From positions 3,190,501 to 3,254,500 of the forward strand of contig NZ_CP067102.1 of NCBI RefSeq assembly GCF_016616885.1: a stretch of DNA of 64,000 bases. Reading direction: 5' to 3'. Position 1 is the first letter of the stretch. Every line of letters starts with the position of its first letter. This DNA is from Bradyrhizobium diazoefficiens (GTDB taxonomy: Bacteria; Pseudomonadota; Alphaproteobacteria; Rhizobiales; Xanthobacteraceae). Shown one piece after another: positions 24,354-32,107 of this stretch. The translations under genes and the position numbers were made by a program. Under the pieces are notes generated by a model. That model had not been told where the DNA came from. It did not search any database and worked only from the letters and a program-made list of their open reading frames with translations.

Positions 24354-25610
24354 TCAGCGCAAGAGCTGTAGCACACTCTGCTGCGACTGGTTCGCGAGCG
24401 ACAGCGCGGAGACCCCGATCGACTGGCGGGTCGAGAGCGCCTGGCTGTTGGCCGCTTCCTGGTTGGTGTCGGCGAGCGTCAGGGCGGACGAACCGGTCTG
24501 CAGCACGTTGATAATCTGCTTCGAGAAATCCTGGCGGATCTGCACGATCGACAGGTTGGCGCCGAAGGCGGAGGCCTGCGACCGCAGCGTGGTGCTGGCG
24601 GCATTGAGCGCGGTCAGAACCTTACCGGTCAGGACGTTGTCCGTGAAATCCACGCCGGCGGTCAACTGGCTCAGGCCGAGACCGTTCGGATTGAAGGTCA
24701 CGCCCGCGATCGTCAGCGTCGACTTGCCAGTCTCGTCGAAAATCATTTTCAGCGAGTTGCCATCCAGCAAGTTGACGCCATTGAAGGAGGCGTCCTGCGC
24801 CGTGGTGGTGATCTGCTGAAGGATCTGGTTGTACTGGCTGACGAGGGTCGCCCTGGCTTGCTGCGAGATCGGGTCGGGCACCGCCGCAACGACGGCACCA
24901 CCTGCGCCACCGCCCGCGGCATTGCCGCTGATATTGATGGCGTCCAACGCGGCGGGAGCAGCGGGAGCGGCGGTACCCGTGATCACCTGTCCCGCACCGT
25001 CATTGGTCGACGTAAAGGTCAGACTGTCAGGGCCGGTGATTGAGCCCGCGAGGTTGACGCCCGCATCCGCCAGCGCCTGATTGAGCTGTGCCAGCGACTG
25101 GACCTGTGCGGTCTTGGTCACCGGATTGAAGCTTGACGGGGCAGTGCCGATGGTGATCGTGGCAGCAGTGCCGGCGGAATTGGTAAACGTGTAAACGCCG
25201 CCGTTGAGCTTGCTTGTCGTGAGGTCCGCGGAAGTGGCTCCGCCCGTCCCGGTGGGAGCGCCCGTGCCGGTGAACTGGATGTTTGATTTGGTGCTGTAGC
25301 CCGTGGGTTGCTGCAGCACCTGGTTGGCGATCGACTTCGCGGTATCGACCAGCTTCGTCAGCGAGGTGATGCCGGTGTTGGCGGCCTGCAGGACCTGCAC
25401 GCCGTTGCCGATGCTGTCGAGCAGGTTGCTGATGTCGCTGGCGCGGGCGTCGAGACCGGCGGCGGTGAAGAAGTTGGTCGGATTGTCGAGCGCGCTGTTG
25501 ACCTTCTTGCCGGTGGCGAGACGGCCCTGCGTGGTCGCGAGCAGATCAGCGGTGCCCTGCAGCGAGAGCAGGTTCTGACGGACTGCTGCGGTAAGGACGA
25601 CGTCGGACAT
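24354..25610 (-). CDS. fliC: Flagellin, copy 3 (inverted)
   Basis: The 418-residue flagellin is read towards the other two. The N-terminal 100 residues and the last 130 match them closely (LSLQGTADLLATTQGRLATG; RQDFSKQIINVLQTGSSALT; LANQSQQSVLQLLR). The central domain (about 105-240) is divergent, with a glycine-rich GNAAGGGAGGAV stretch. The start at MSDVVLTAAVRQ (25610) is preferred to an upstream in-frame codon at 25694 because flagellins begin here. A perfect CtrA box lies 91 bases upstream. Different surface domains within one filament could give spatially ordered flagellins, as in Caulobacter. Confidence 0.95.
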   Translation of the reverse strand: MSDVVLTAAVRQNLLSLQGTADLLATTQGRLATGKKVNSALDNPTNFFTAAGLDARASDISNLLDSIGNGVQVLQAANTGITSLTKLVDTAKSIANQVLQQPTGYSTKSNIQFTGTGAPTGTGGATSADLTTSKLNGGVYTFTNSAGTAATITIGTAPSSFNPVTKTAQVQSLAQLNQALADAGVNLAGSITGPDSLTFTSTNDGAGQVITGTAAPAAPAALDAINISGNAAGGGAGGAVVAAVPDPISQQARATLVSQYNQILQQITTTAQDASFNGVNLLDGNSLKMIFDETGKSTLTIAGVTFNPNGLGLSQLTAGVDFTDNVLTGKVLTALNAASTTLRSQASAFGANLSIVQIRQDFSKQIINVLQTGSSALTLADTNQEAANSQALSTRQSIGVSALSLANQSQQSVLQLLR

Positions 25611-25700
25611 TTGAATGACTTCCCTTGTGTGCACCGCCGGCGTCCTAGTCCGGGTCAATGCGCTTGTGGTTTCAGCCTTCGCAAGAGTGAACAAAAGCTT

Positions 25701-25715
25701 TTAAAATATGATTAA
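25701..25715. promoter_or_regulatory. CtrA box between flagellin 3 and flaF
   Basis: TTAAAATATGATTAA is an exact TTAA-N7-TTAA match. It is 91 bases from the start of the minus-strand flagellin and 282 bases from flaF, so the flagellin is the more likely target. A TTAAC half-site also occurs at 25736-25740. Confidence 0.7.
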
Positions 25716-25996
25716 CCACTGCTTACGAAACGTGGTTAACGAGACGTTCCGATCGGCGACGGCTGGGGCAGTGCTGGACAACGCCGCGCTGCTGGCTGGG
25801 TCCTGCTTCGGCAGGCCGGTCAGCGACGATCTCAATTCGAAATCCGCCCTTGGTTCGAGCCCGAAACTCCTCTGGTTCAGATCTGATGACGCAAATTCAG
25901 TCAGCGGGTAAGTTAATCTTAATTGGCCGCCTTTAGGGGTTACTACGAGGAAGTCCGGAAGCTTGTCAGACGGAACAAGGTTTGCTGAGGTGACGA

Positions 25997-26365
25997 ATGT
26001 CTAGTGCTGCCGCTCAAGCCTACGCGCGCGTCGCGAGTACCACCTCATCCCCGCGCGATATTGAAGCCCAGGCATTGTTGAAGGCGGCGAACAAGCTGCA
26101 AGCCATCGTATCCGACCCCGATGCGAGCTATGTGCAGATGTCCGAGGCGTTGATCTATAACCGCAAGCTCTGGACAATCTTTCTCAGCGAAGCTCAGCGC
26201 GATGGGAACCCGCAGCCAATGGATGTTCGGCAGAACATCGCCAACATCAGCATCTTCGTGCTGTCCCAGACAGCGGCGCTGCAGATCAGCCCCCAGCGGG
26301 AGCACTTCAAGCCGCTGATCGAGATAAACCGCAACATTGCAGCCGGATTGAGCGGGCGCGTCTGA
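25997..26365 (+). CDS. flaF: Flagellar regulator FlaF
   Basis: The 122-residue protein has the FlaF pattern: AAQAYARVASTTSSPRDIEA at the N-terminus, ALIYNRKLWTIFLSEAQ in the middle and QNIANISIFVLSQTAAL near the end. FlaF is needed for flagellin synthesis and secretion and acts opposite to FlbT; in Caulobacter it is the partner or chaperone of flagellins. Only one copy is present against two flbT genes. The unknown gene at 26397 follows after 31 bases on the same strand. Confidence 0.93.
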   Translation: MSSAAAQAYARVASTTSSPRDIEAQALLKAANKLQAIVSDPDASYVQMSEALIYNRKLWTIFLSEAQRDGNPQPMDVRQNIANISIFVLSQTAALQISPQREHFKPLIEINRNIAAGLSGRV

Positions 26366-26396
26366 GGGGACCTGCCGATTGAGGTGAATTCGGGCG

Positions 26397-26762
26397 ATGG
26401 CCGACATCCTTAGCATTCTGAGCAACAGCTATAAGACGGCGCCAACGCCGTCGTCATCGAATGTGAAGTATGTTCCGGTCGATTCCACCCTTTATACGGG
26501 AACCTGGAAGGGGACGTACTCCACAGGCGAGAAGTTTTCGTTCACAATCTCTGACGTTCAAGGGTTTCGCGCCAAGGTCAAATACCAGAGCGGCACGGGC
26601 CCAGTTCAGTACCAGGACGTACTGATCAAGGAAAATTCCTTCCGAATCGGCGACTCCAAGTTCCTGCTGAAGAAGATCGGTCACGCGCAGATCAAGACGG
26701 TCGTCACCAATCCTGCGACCGGGGCGAACGTGCTCAACACGGCATACGCCGACCTGGTCTGA
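26397..26762 (+). CDS. Unknown 121-residue protein in the flaF-flbT interval
   Basis: This gene is not recognised. It has no cysteine, no signal peptide and no transmembrane helix. After a Ser/Thr/Pro-rich N-terminal 25 residues the chain alternates as in a small beta barrel (YTGTWKGTYSTGEKFSFTI...FRAKVKYQSGTGPVQYQDV). The N-terminal stretch MADILSILSNSYKTA could be a type III export signal, but that is conjecture. It lies 31 bases after flaF and is probably cotranscribed with it. Base usage is slightly less GC-rich than in the flanking genes. Confidence 0.75.
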   Translation: MADILSILSNSYKTAPTPSSSNVKYVPVDSTLYTGTWKGTYSTGEKFSFTISDVQGFRAKVKYQSGTGPVQYQDVLIKENSFRIGDSKFLLKKIGHAQIKTVVTNPATGANVLNTAYADLV

Positions 26763-26826
26763 TCGCGCCCGGGCTCCGCATCGCGAAGCGTTCTGGTCAC
26801 CGATCTGCGTTGTCGCGCCGCGCGAG

Positions 26827-26841
26827 TTAATGTCTCGTTAA
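26827..26841. promoter_or_regulatory. CtrA box upstream of flbT copy 2
   Basis: TTAATGTCTCGTTAA is an exact TTAA-N7-TTAA match, 212 bases before the flbT start. The 290-base gap between 26762 and 27053 holds no other feature that I can support. Confidence 0.68.
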
Positions 26842-27052
26842 CCAAATCCATTTACCGTTTGGCAACGGAAATCCACGCTAAGGCCGTAAGCCGACCGTTC
26901 GAAAGTAGCTCAGCCGGCCCGTGCGCAGCCGGCGGTGGGGTTCCATGCGATGAACCTGGTCAGCTCGACGGAGCAGGAGCCTTTCATTTCTCGCTTCGTC
27001 GAATGCGCCAACGCAGACGGCTTTTTTGGTATGAGCGCAGGAGGTAACAGCG

Positions 27053-27439
27053 ATGGCGCTGAAAGTTGAACTGAAGCCCTTCGAGCGAATCATCATCGGC
27101 CAAAGCCTCATCACCAACTCCGATACGCGAACCAGGCTGTTGATCTCGGGAGAGGCGCCGATCCTGCGCGAGAAGGACCTGCTGACCGCGGAGACCGCCA
27201 ATACGCCCGTGAAGCGGCTCTATCTCTGCATCCAGATGATGTATCTGGAAAACGATATTCCGAAATACCAGGAGCTCTATGTGAGCTTCGTCAAGGATCT
27301 GCTCGAGGCGGTGCCGAGCTTCAGAACGTCGATCGAGGCTGCAAGCAAGCTGATCCTGAGCGGCTCTCTGTACAATTCATTGAAGGAGATCCAGAAGCTC
27401 GTCAGACGTGAGGAGGAGTTGCTGAAGCAGAGCGTTTAG
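27053..27439 (+). CDS. flbT: Flagellin-control protein FlbT, copy 2
   Basis: The 128-residue FlbT starts MALKVELKPFERIIIGQSLI. It keeps the family core (TRLLISGEAPILREKDLLTA, RLYLCIQMMYLENDI) and ends RREEELLKQSV without the extended tail of copy 1. The gene order flaF-unknown-flbT on one strand matches the usual flaF-flbT pairing, so this may be the canonical copy and the one at 20620 the extra. By eye the two copies share about half of their residues, indicating an old duplication. Confidence 0.93.
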   Translation: MALKVELKPFERIIIGQSLITNSDTRTRLLISGEAPILREKDLLTAETANTPVKRLYLCIQMMYLENDIPKYQELYVSFVKDLLEAVPSFRTSIEAASKLILSGSLYNSLKEIQKLVRREEELLKQSV

Positions 27440-27460
27440 CTCTGATCAGCCTGCATGTCT

Positions 27461-27823
27461 TCAGGCGCTGCGGTCGGTCGACAGCGGGCGTTCTGCATCG
27501 GCCTTGCTGAGGTCGAGCGCGTGAAAATAGGCGCGGCGGCGCAGCATCGCTTCGTCCGGAAATTGCTCCACGACCCGGTCGGTCTTCTCGTTGACGACCT
27601 GGAAAACGAAGGACGCGGCGGCCTGGTTGAACACGACCTGGCGCGAAACGTTCTGGCTGTACTGCAGATCATTGCGCGCGGCCGCGCCGGCGTCGCCAGC
27701 ACTGACGGCCTGGCTCACGGGCAAATCGGTCCGCACGGCGTCGTTGGCCGCCGCGCTCGACGTCGCTATGGGTAGCGTAGCGGCCGGTATCCCCACCGGC
27801 CTGATGCTGAAATCTGTGCTCAT
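27461..27823 (-). CDS. FlaG-like flagellar protein
   Basis: The 120-residue protein has an Ala/Ser-rich, probably disordered N-terminal half and a C-terminal segment SFVFQVVNEKTDRVVEQFPD followed by EAMLRRRAYF. This resembles the FlaG domain, in which a strand pair ends in QIPPEEML-like residues. FlaG-family proteins influence filament length in some bacteria. It is convergent with flbT, with 21 bases between the stops. The assignment rests on the C-terminal motif only. Confidence 0.65.
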   Translation of the reverse strand: MSTDFSIRPVGIPAATLPIATSSAAANDAVRTDLPVSQAVSAGDAGAAARNDLQYSQNVSRQVVFNQAAASFVFQVVNEKTDRVVEQFPDEAMLRRRAYFHALDLSKADAERPLSTDRSA

Positions 27824-27921
27824 GGCAGCCTCCTGGTTGCCTCGACTGAGTCAAATCCCAACCCCTCTCAATAAGCAACCATGGAACACCAGGATTGAAG
27901 ATCAGGTAAGTAAACGTGCCT

Positions 27922-27952
27922 AACCGCGCGACGATATCGTCGCGCGGTTTTT
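27922..27952 (+). terminator. Perfect-palindrome terminator
   Basis: A 24-base perfect palindrome at 27924-27947 (CCGCGCGACGAT and its complement) is flanked by AA and TTTTT. The T run follows on the plus strand, although both adjacent genes are on the minus strand, so it may block antisense readthrough. On the minus strand only TT follows. Confidence 0.6.
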
Positions 27953-27980
27953 CCTAAAATCGTAAGCTGTTTTCGCGCGC

Positions 27981-28478
27981 TCAGAGCGAGCGGCTGACCG
28001 CGAGCGGCGTGATGTGACGCGGGCCGGGCGTGGCGCGACGTCCCGCCGCCGTATAGGTGTTCGGCACGTTGCGCTTCTGGATCTCGGCATTGACGCCGCG
28101 CACGACGCTTTCGGAGACCGCGTGCGCGGTCGCGAGCACTGTGAGGTTGACCTGAAGCATCGCGCGGAAGGCGTCGTGGTGTCGATGCAGCGTCGAGAGC
28201 AGCTCGGGCGCGGATTTCGCGAGTTGTGCCTGGTTCGCCTTCAACTGGCTGACGGCGCCGACGTAACGCCGCGACAGCTCCTGCTTCTGGCTTTCGAGCG
28301 CCATCGCATCGCGAACCTTGCCGGCGCGGACGAGCTCGGTCTCGCGCTCGATCAGGCCGAGCAGGGCGCTCATCGCGTCCATCAGGTCCTCTGCGAGCTT
28401 GCGTGCCACAGAGCTCTCGGGCGTGTTGTTCGGGCGCTCTGCGGGCATCGGCCGACGTGACGCGCTGAAATGGTTCAT
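27981..28478 (-). CDS. FlgN-like flagellar chaperone
   Basis: The 165-residue, mostly helical protein has a long central helical region (AEDLMDAMSALLGLIERETE, then LVRAGKVRDAMALESQKQEL) typical of FlgN/FliT-type export chaperones for hook-associated proteins. It ends in a basic tail. The gene lies 11 bases downstream of the flgJ-like gene on the same strand, so it is part of the flgI operon. The start MNHFSASRRP at 28478 is preferred because upstream codons overlap the flgJ-like gene. Confidence 0.72.
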   Translation of the reverse strand: MNHFSASRRPMPAERPNNTPESSVARKLAEDLMDAMSALLGLIERETELVRAGKVRDAMALESQKQELSRRYVGAVSQLKANQAQLAKSAPELLSTLHRHHDAFRAMLQVNLTVLATAHAVSESVVRGVNAEIQKRNVPNTYTAAGRRATPGPRHITPLAVSRSL

Positions 28479-28489
28479 CTCGTTTGACC

Positions 28490-28858
28490 TTATGCCGTCC
28501 GAAGAGTGGTTTTCGCCTGCTGGATGATCAGGGTACGGTAGACGTCGCGGGCGACGCCGACGCCACCGGCGCTGGCGAAGTTCTTGGAATATTGCTCGGT
28601 CAGCATCGAGCGCCACACGCCGGTGCCCGGCGTATCGCCGAACGGGCCTTCGCCCTTCAGGCCCGAGGTCATCTGCGCGAACATGCTGTTGAGGAACATG
28701 CCCTCGAAATCGGTGGCGGTCTTCTGCGCCTTGGTCTGCACCTGTGGCGAGACCTTCTGAAGCGCGGCGGCGAGCTCGAAGTCGGGCCGCCCGTTGCGGC
28801 TCTCCACCGAGAAGGCCGGGTTGGCGACAGTGGTGGAGGTGGTCGTGTTGATGTGCAT
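28490..28858 (-). CDS. flgJ: Rod-binding protein, FlgJ N-terminal type (CheL)
   Basis: The 122-residue protein has the rod-binding domain only: KTATDFEGMFLNSMFAQMTS, GPFGDTPGTGVWRSMLTEQY and the glycine-rich GGVGVARDVYRTLI. It lacks the muramidase domain of enterobacterial FlgJ, as is usual in alphaproteobacteria. Its ATG overlaps the flgI stop by one base (TGATG), indicating translational coupling. A GTG one codon upstream (28861) is an alternative start. It caps the growing rod. Confidence 0.9.
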   Translation of the reverse strand: MHINTTTSTTVANPAFSVESRNGRPDFELAAALQKVSPQVQTKAQKTATDFEGMFLNSMFAQMTSGLKGEGPFGDTPGTGVWRSMLTEQYSKNFASAGGVGVARDVYRTLIIQQAKTTLRTA

Positions 28859-29994
28859 CACATCACCTCGATGTCGGCTTCGATCGCGCCGGCGGCCTTG
28901 ATCGCCTGGAGGATGCTGATGAGGTCGCGCGGGCCGATGCCGAGGCCGTTGAGGCCGTCGACGAGCTGCTGCAGCGAGACGCCGTCCTTGACGAGGGCCA
29001 GCTTCCTGCCGTCCTCGGTGACGCTGACGCTGCTGCGCGGCGCGACCACGGTGCGGCCGCGCGACAGCGGGTTGGGCTGGCTGACCTGCGGGCTCTCCGA
29101 GATCGTGACCGTGAGATTGCCCTGCGCAACCGCGACGGTGGCGACGCGAACGTCGCGGCCCATCACGATGATGCCCGAGCGCTCGTCAATGATGATCTTG
29201 GCGGCGAGATCCGGATCGACCTGGAGCTGCTCGATCTCGGTGAGGAAGGCGACGACGTTGCCCTTGAACTCGGGCGGGATCGAAAGCTGCACCGTCGAGG
29301 GATCGATCGGCTCGGCGGTCTTGACGCCGAGATAGTCGTTGATCGCCGCTGCAATGCGCTTGGCGGTGGTGAAGTCGGCATTGCGCAGCGCTAGGCGCAC
29401 ATTGGGCAGCCGGTTGAGCGCGAATTCGATCTCGCGCTCGATGATGGCGCCGTTGGCAATACGGCCCACGGTCGGTACGCCGCGCACGATTTTCGCAGCT
29501 TCGCCCTCGGCCTGGAAGCCGGAGATCGCGAGCGAGCCTTGTGCCACCGCGTAGACGTTGCCGTCGGCACCGAGCAGGGGGGTGACGAGGAGCGTGCCGC
29601 CCTGGAGATTCTTGGCATCGCCGAGCGCGGAGACGGTGACGTCCATGCGCGTGCCTTGCGTCGCGAAGGCCGGCAGGTTGCCGGTCACCATCACGGCGGC
29701 GACATTGCCGGTGCGGATGGTGGCGCCGCGGATGTTGACGCCCATGCGCTCGAGCATCGCTTGCAGCGACTGCTTTGTGAAGGGGATGTTGTTGAGGGTA
29801 TCGCCGGTGCCGTTGAGGCCGACAACGAGGCCGTAGCCGATGAGCTGGTTCTGCCGCACGCCTTCGATATTGGCGAGATCCTTGATGCGCGAGGTCGCGT
29901 TTACAGCGGCAGCCGAGAGTGCCAGCGCTGACAGCGCGGCACAGGCCACCCCAAAAACCCCGCTAAGAATCTTCACCCAACGAACGCCTGGCAT
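28858..29994 (-). CDS. flgI: Flagellar P-ring protein FlgI
   Basis: The 378-residue precursor has a cleavable signal (ILSGVFGVACAALSALALSA) and the FlgI core: SRIKDLANIEGVRQNQLIGY, then GLVVGLNGTGDTL, and PLLGADGNVYAVAQG. It forms the periplasmic P ring around the rod after Sec export, with FlgA as chaperone. MPGVRWVKIL at 29994 fits the signal peptide better than the in-frame codon at 30045. It is the first gene of flgI-flgJ-flgN and divergent from fliX. Confidence 0.95.
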   Translation of the reverse strand: MPGVRWVKILSGVFGVACAALSALALSAAAVNATSRIKDLANIEGVRQNQLIGYGLVVGLNGTGDTLNNIPFTKQSLQAMLERMGVNIRGATIRTGNVAAVMVTGNLPAFATQGTRMDVTVSALGDAKNLQGGTLLVTPLLGADGNVYAVAQGSLAISGFQAEGEAAKIVRGVPTVGRIANGAIIEREIEFALNRLPNVRLALRNADFTTAKRIAAAINDYLGVKTAEPIDPSTVQLSIPPEFKGNVVAFLTEIEQLQVDPDLAAKIIIDERSGIIVMGRDVRVATVAVAQGNLTVTISESPQVSQPNPLSRGRTVVAPRSSVSVTEDGRKLALVKDGVSLQQLVDGLNGLGIGPRDLISILQAIKAAGAIEADIEVM

Positions 29995-30203
29995 CCTCTG
30001 CTCCCCGAGGCTCCTCACATCTCGGACCGACTGCGACACTCCCATGACGAGCTGGTCCGACGCTTTCCTTGCGAGCGCTGTGCCAACACGGGGCAGAGGG
30101 GTTAGGCGATTGAATAGGTTGAATAAATCTCTTCGGATCGGCGCCAGCCGGCATTCGCCCTAAGGAGCGAAACTGCCGCATCCCGGCAGATTTTGCCGGG
30201 CCG

Positions 30204-30218
30204 TTTACGTCCCGTTAA
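30204..30218. promoter_or_regulatory. Near-consensus CtrA box between flgI and fliX
   Basis: TTTACGTCCCGTTAA has one mismatch to TTAA-N7-TTAA and lies 46 bases before the fliX start. It could serve both directions. fliX is CtrA-controlled in Caulobacter. Confidence 0.6.
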
Positions 30219-30263
30219 CCATAAAGCGGCGAATGTGGCGCACCGATCACCCGGATTGCTTCG

Positions 30264-30677
30264 ATGCGCATCTACGGACCGAATGGCACCACGCTTGGGA
30301 CGCCGGCCAGCCAGGCAAGGCGAACGAGCTCCGGCACCTTCGTGCTGCCCGACACGACGTCGGCGCAGGAGACGCGCAGCGCCGCCGCACCCAAAGCTTC
30401 CGCCAACATCGATGCGCTGCTCGCACTGCAAGGCATCGAGGAAGATCCGATCGAGCGCCGCAAGCGCTCGGTCGCCCGCGGCAAGACCGCGCTCGACGTG
30501 CTCGACGATCTCAAGATGGGACTCTTGTCCGGCAATTTCGACGCGTCGACCGTGCTGCGGCTGCGCGATGCGGCCGCGAACCTGAAATCGTCCTCCGGCG
30601 ATCCCGGTCTGGATTCCGTGCTCTCCGAAATCGAGCTGCGCGTCGAGGTCGAACTGGCCAAGGCCGGGCAGGCGTAG
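30264..30677 (+). CDS. fliX: Flagellar assembly regulator FliX
   Basis: The 137-residue protein has the FliX layout: a short MRIYGPNGTTL start, a disordered Ser/Ala linker, then a helical C-terminal domain (ALLALQGIEEDPIERRKRSV, ALDVLDDLKMGLLSG). FliX couples completion of the early flagellar structure to activation of FlbD, and hence to sigma-54 promoters. This fits the sigma-54 elements found before flgE and flgF. FlbD itself is not in the window. Confidence 0.9.
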   Translation: MRIYGPNGTTLGTPASQARRTSSGTFVLPDTTSAQETRSAAAPKASANIDALLALQGIEEDPIERRKRSVARGKTALDVLDDLKMGLLSGNFDASTVLRLRDAAANLKSSSGDPGLDSVLSEIELRVEVELAKAGQA

Positions 30678-30692
30678 TCAGGCACAGCAGCT

Positions 30693-30796
30693 GTCGTCGC
30701 CGGGCTTGACCGGGCGACCCAGTATTCCAGAGATAGTCATTGTTGAACCGAGAAGCCGCGGCGTACTGGATGCCCCGGTCCAAGGCCGGGGCATTA
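30693..30796. repeat. Palindromic intergenic repeat (CCGGGCTTGACC type)
   Basis: The region between fliX and the HxlR gene contains an imperfect inverted repeat running from GTCGCCGGGCTTGACC to GGTCCAAGGCCGGGGCA. Internal inverted matches include CCAGTATTCC against GTACTGG. It is a third palindrome family in this window, and no gene is seen in it. Confidence 0.5.
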
Positions 30797-30839
30797 CAGC
30801 GGAGTTTGGGGTGGCGCTACGTACTCTCGCGAGAGCGCA

Positions 30840-31211
30840 CTACGCCGCTTGCTCCTTCTGCTGCGCGTCGTAGCGGCGCTGGGCGGCGAGCACGTCTTTC
30901 AGATTCTCCTCGGCCCAATCGCGCAACGGATCAACCGCGGCGGCGAGCGTCAGGCCGAGTTGCGTGATCGAATATTCAACCGTCACCGGCACGGTCGCGA
31001 TGGCGCGGCGCTTGATCAGGCCGTCGCGTTCGAGCGACTTGAGAACCTGGCTCAGCATCTTCTGCGAGATGCCTTCAATCGTGCGGCGCAACTGATTGAA
31101 GCGCATCGGCTCCTCGCGCAGCAGCAGCAGGATCAGCACGGCCCATTTGTCGCCGACGCGATCGAGGATCTGGCGCGTGGGGCAGTTCGCTGCATAGACG
31201 TCTGGCTTCAT
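30840..31211 (-). CDS. HxlR family transcriptional regulator 1
   Basis: The 123-residue winged-helix protein has CPTRQILDRVGDKWAVLIL at the N-terminus, RFNQLRRTIEGISQKMLSQ for the recognition helix and PVTVEYSITQLG for the wing. A conserved cysteine at residue 10 is the kind that senses electrophiles or disulfide stress in YodB/HypR relatives. It is divergent from the oxidoreductase at 31326 across a palindromic operator. Control of that gene is therefore likely. Confidence 0.9.
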   Translation of the reverse strand: MKPDVYAANCPTRQILDRVGDKWAVLILLLLREEPMRFNQLRRTIEGISQKMLSQVLKSLERDGLIKRRAIATVPVTVEYSITQLGLTLAAAVDPLRDWAEENLKDVLAAQRRYDAQQKEQAA

Positions 31212-31291
31212 CGTCGGTCCTCATCGGTTACTCCTGCGTAATCAGGTAAGCACAAAGTGCTCTCTTAACACCAGCATCCTTTGCGATATCT

Positions 31292-31310
31292 AGTAACCAC
31301 TAGTTACTAC
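31292..31310. promoter_or_regulatory. Probable HxlR operator
   Basis: TAGTAACCACTAGTTACTA is a perfect inverted repeat of seven bases with a five-base centre. It sits 16 bases before the start of the oxidoreductase gene and 81 bases before the regulator. A site in this position would block transcription of the oxidoreductase. Confidence 0.6.
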
Positions 31311-31325
31311 AAAAGGAGCCTTCCA

Positions 31326-31937
31326 ATGAAAATCGCAGTTGCCGGCGCCTCGGGCCGGGCCGGTTCGGAGATCACCAAGGAACTGTCCCGCCGTGGCCAT
31401 GGCGTTAGCGCCATTGCCCGGAACCCGGACAAGATCGCGGGCCTGCCGAACGTCACGCCGACCCAGGGCGATGTGCTCGACCAGGCCGGTCTAACCAAGC
31501 TCTGGGCAGGGCATGACGTTGCGGTGAGTTCCGTCCACTTCCTGGCGAGCGACCCGCACAAGCTGATCGGCGCGGCCAAGGACTCCAAGGTCGGTCGCTA
31601 TCTGATCGTCGGCGGCGCCGGCAGTTTGGAGGTCGCTCCCGGCGTCAAACTGGTCACAACCCCTGGTTTTCCGGCCCAATACCAGGCCGAGGCGGAGGCG
31701 GGTGGGGCCTTTCTCGACCTGCTGCGGCAGGAAAAGGAACTGAACTGGACTTTCCTTTCGCCCTCGGCGCTGTTCATCGAGGGGGAGCGGACCACCAAGT
31801 TCCGGCTTGGCACCGACCAGCTTCTCGCAGATGCGAACGGCAAGAGCTGGATCAGCTTCGCCGACTACGCCATCGCACTCGCCGACGAGATCGAGAGGCC
31901 GGCCCATTTGAGGCAGCGCTTCACGGTCGGCTACTAG
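31326..31937 (+). CDS. NAD(P)-binding oxidoreductase, NmrA/YwnB-like
   Basis: The 203-residue atypical short-chain-dehydrogenase fold begins MKIAVAGASGRAGSEITKEL, with the GxxGxxG nucleotide loop. It continues with GRYLIVGGAGSLEVAPGV and TFLSPSALFIEGERTT. Related proteins are quinone or flavin reductases or regulators that bind NADP. The catalytic tyrosine-lysine pair of classical SDRs is not apparent. The ATG at 31326 follows AAGGAG at a suitable distance; an in-frame codon at 31281 lies before the operator and is rejected. Confidence 0.85.
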   Translation: MKIAVAGASGRAGSEITKELSRRGHGVSAIARNPDKIAGLPNVTPTQGDVLDQAGLTKLWAGHDVAVSSVHFLASDPHKLIGAAKDSKVGRYLIVGGAGSLEVAPGVKLVTTPGFPAQYQAEAEAGGAFLDLLRQEKELNWTFLSPSALFIEGERTTKFRLGTDQLLADANGKSWISFADYAIALADEIERPAHLRQRFTVGY

Positions 31938-32107
31938 GCTTTTGGCCGCCCCCGGTCTCTCCAGGATAAACCTTCCTGTGCAAGGGCTTGGGGGCGGTAA
32001 CCGCGCCATTAAGGAAATATTGTCTGTCACATGGGGTAGCTATATAAGCCCCGGCTCAACGGACCCCGTTCCGTTCACGAGTCGTTGCTTAAAAAGATGG
32101 GCCGCCC

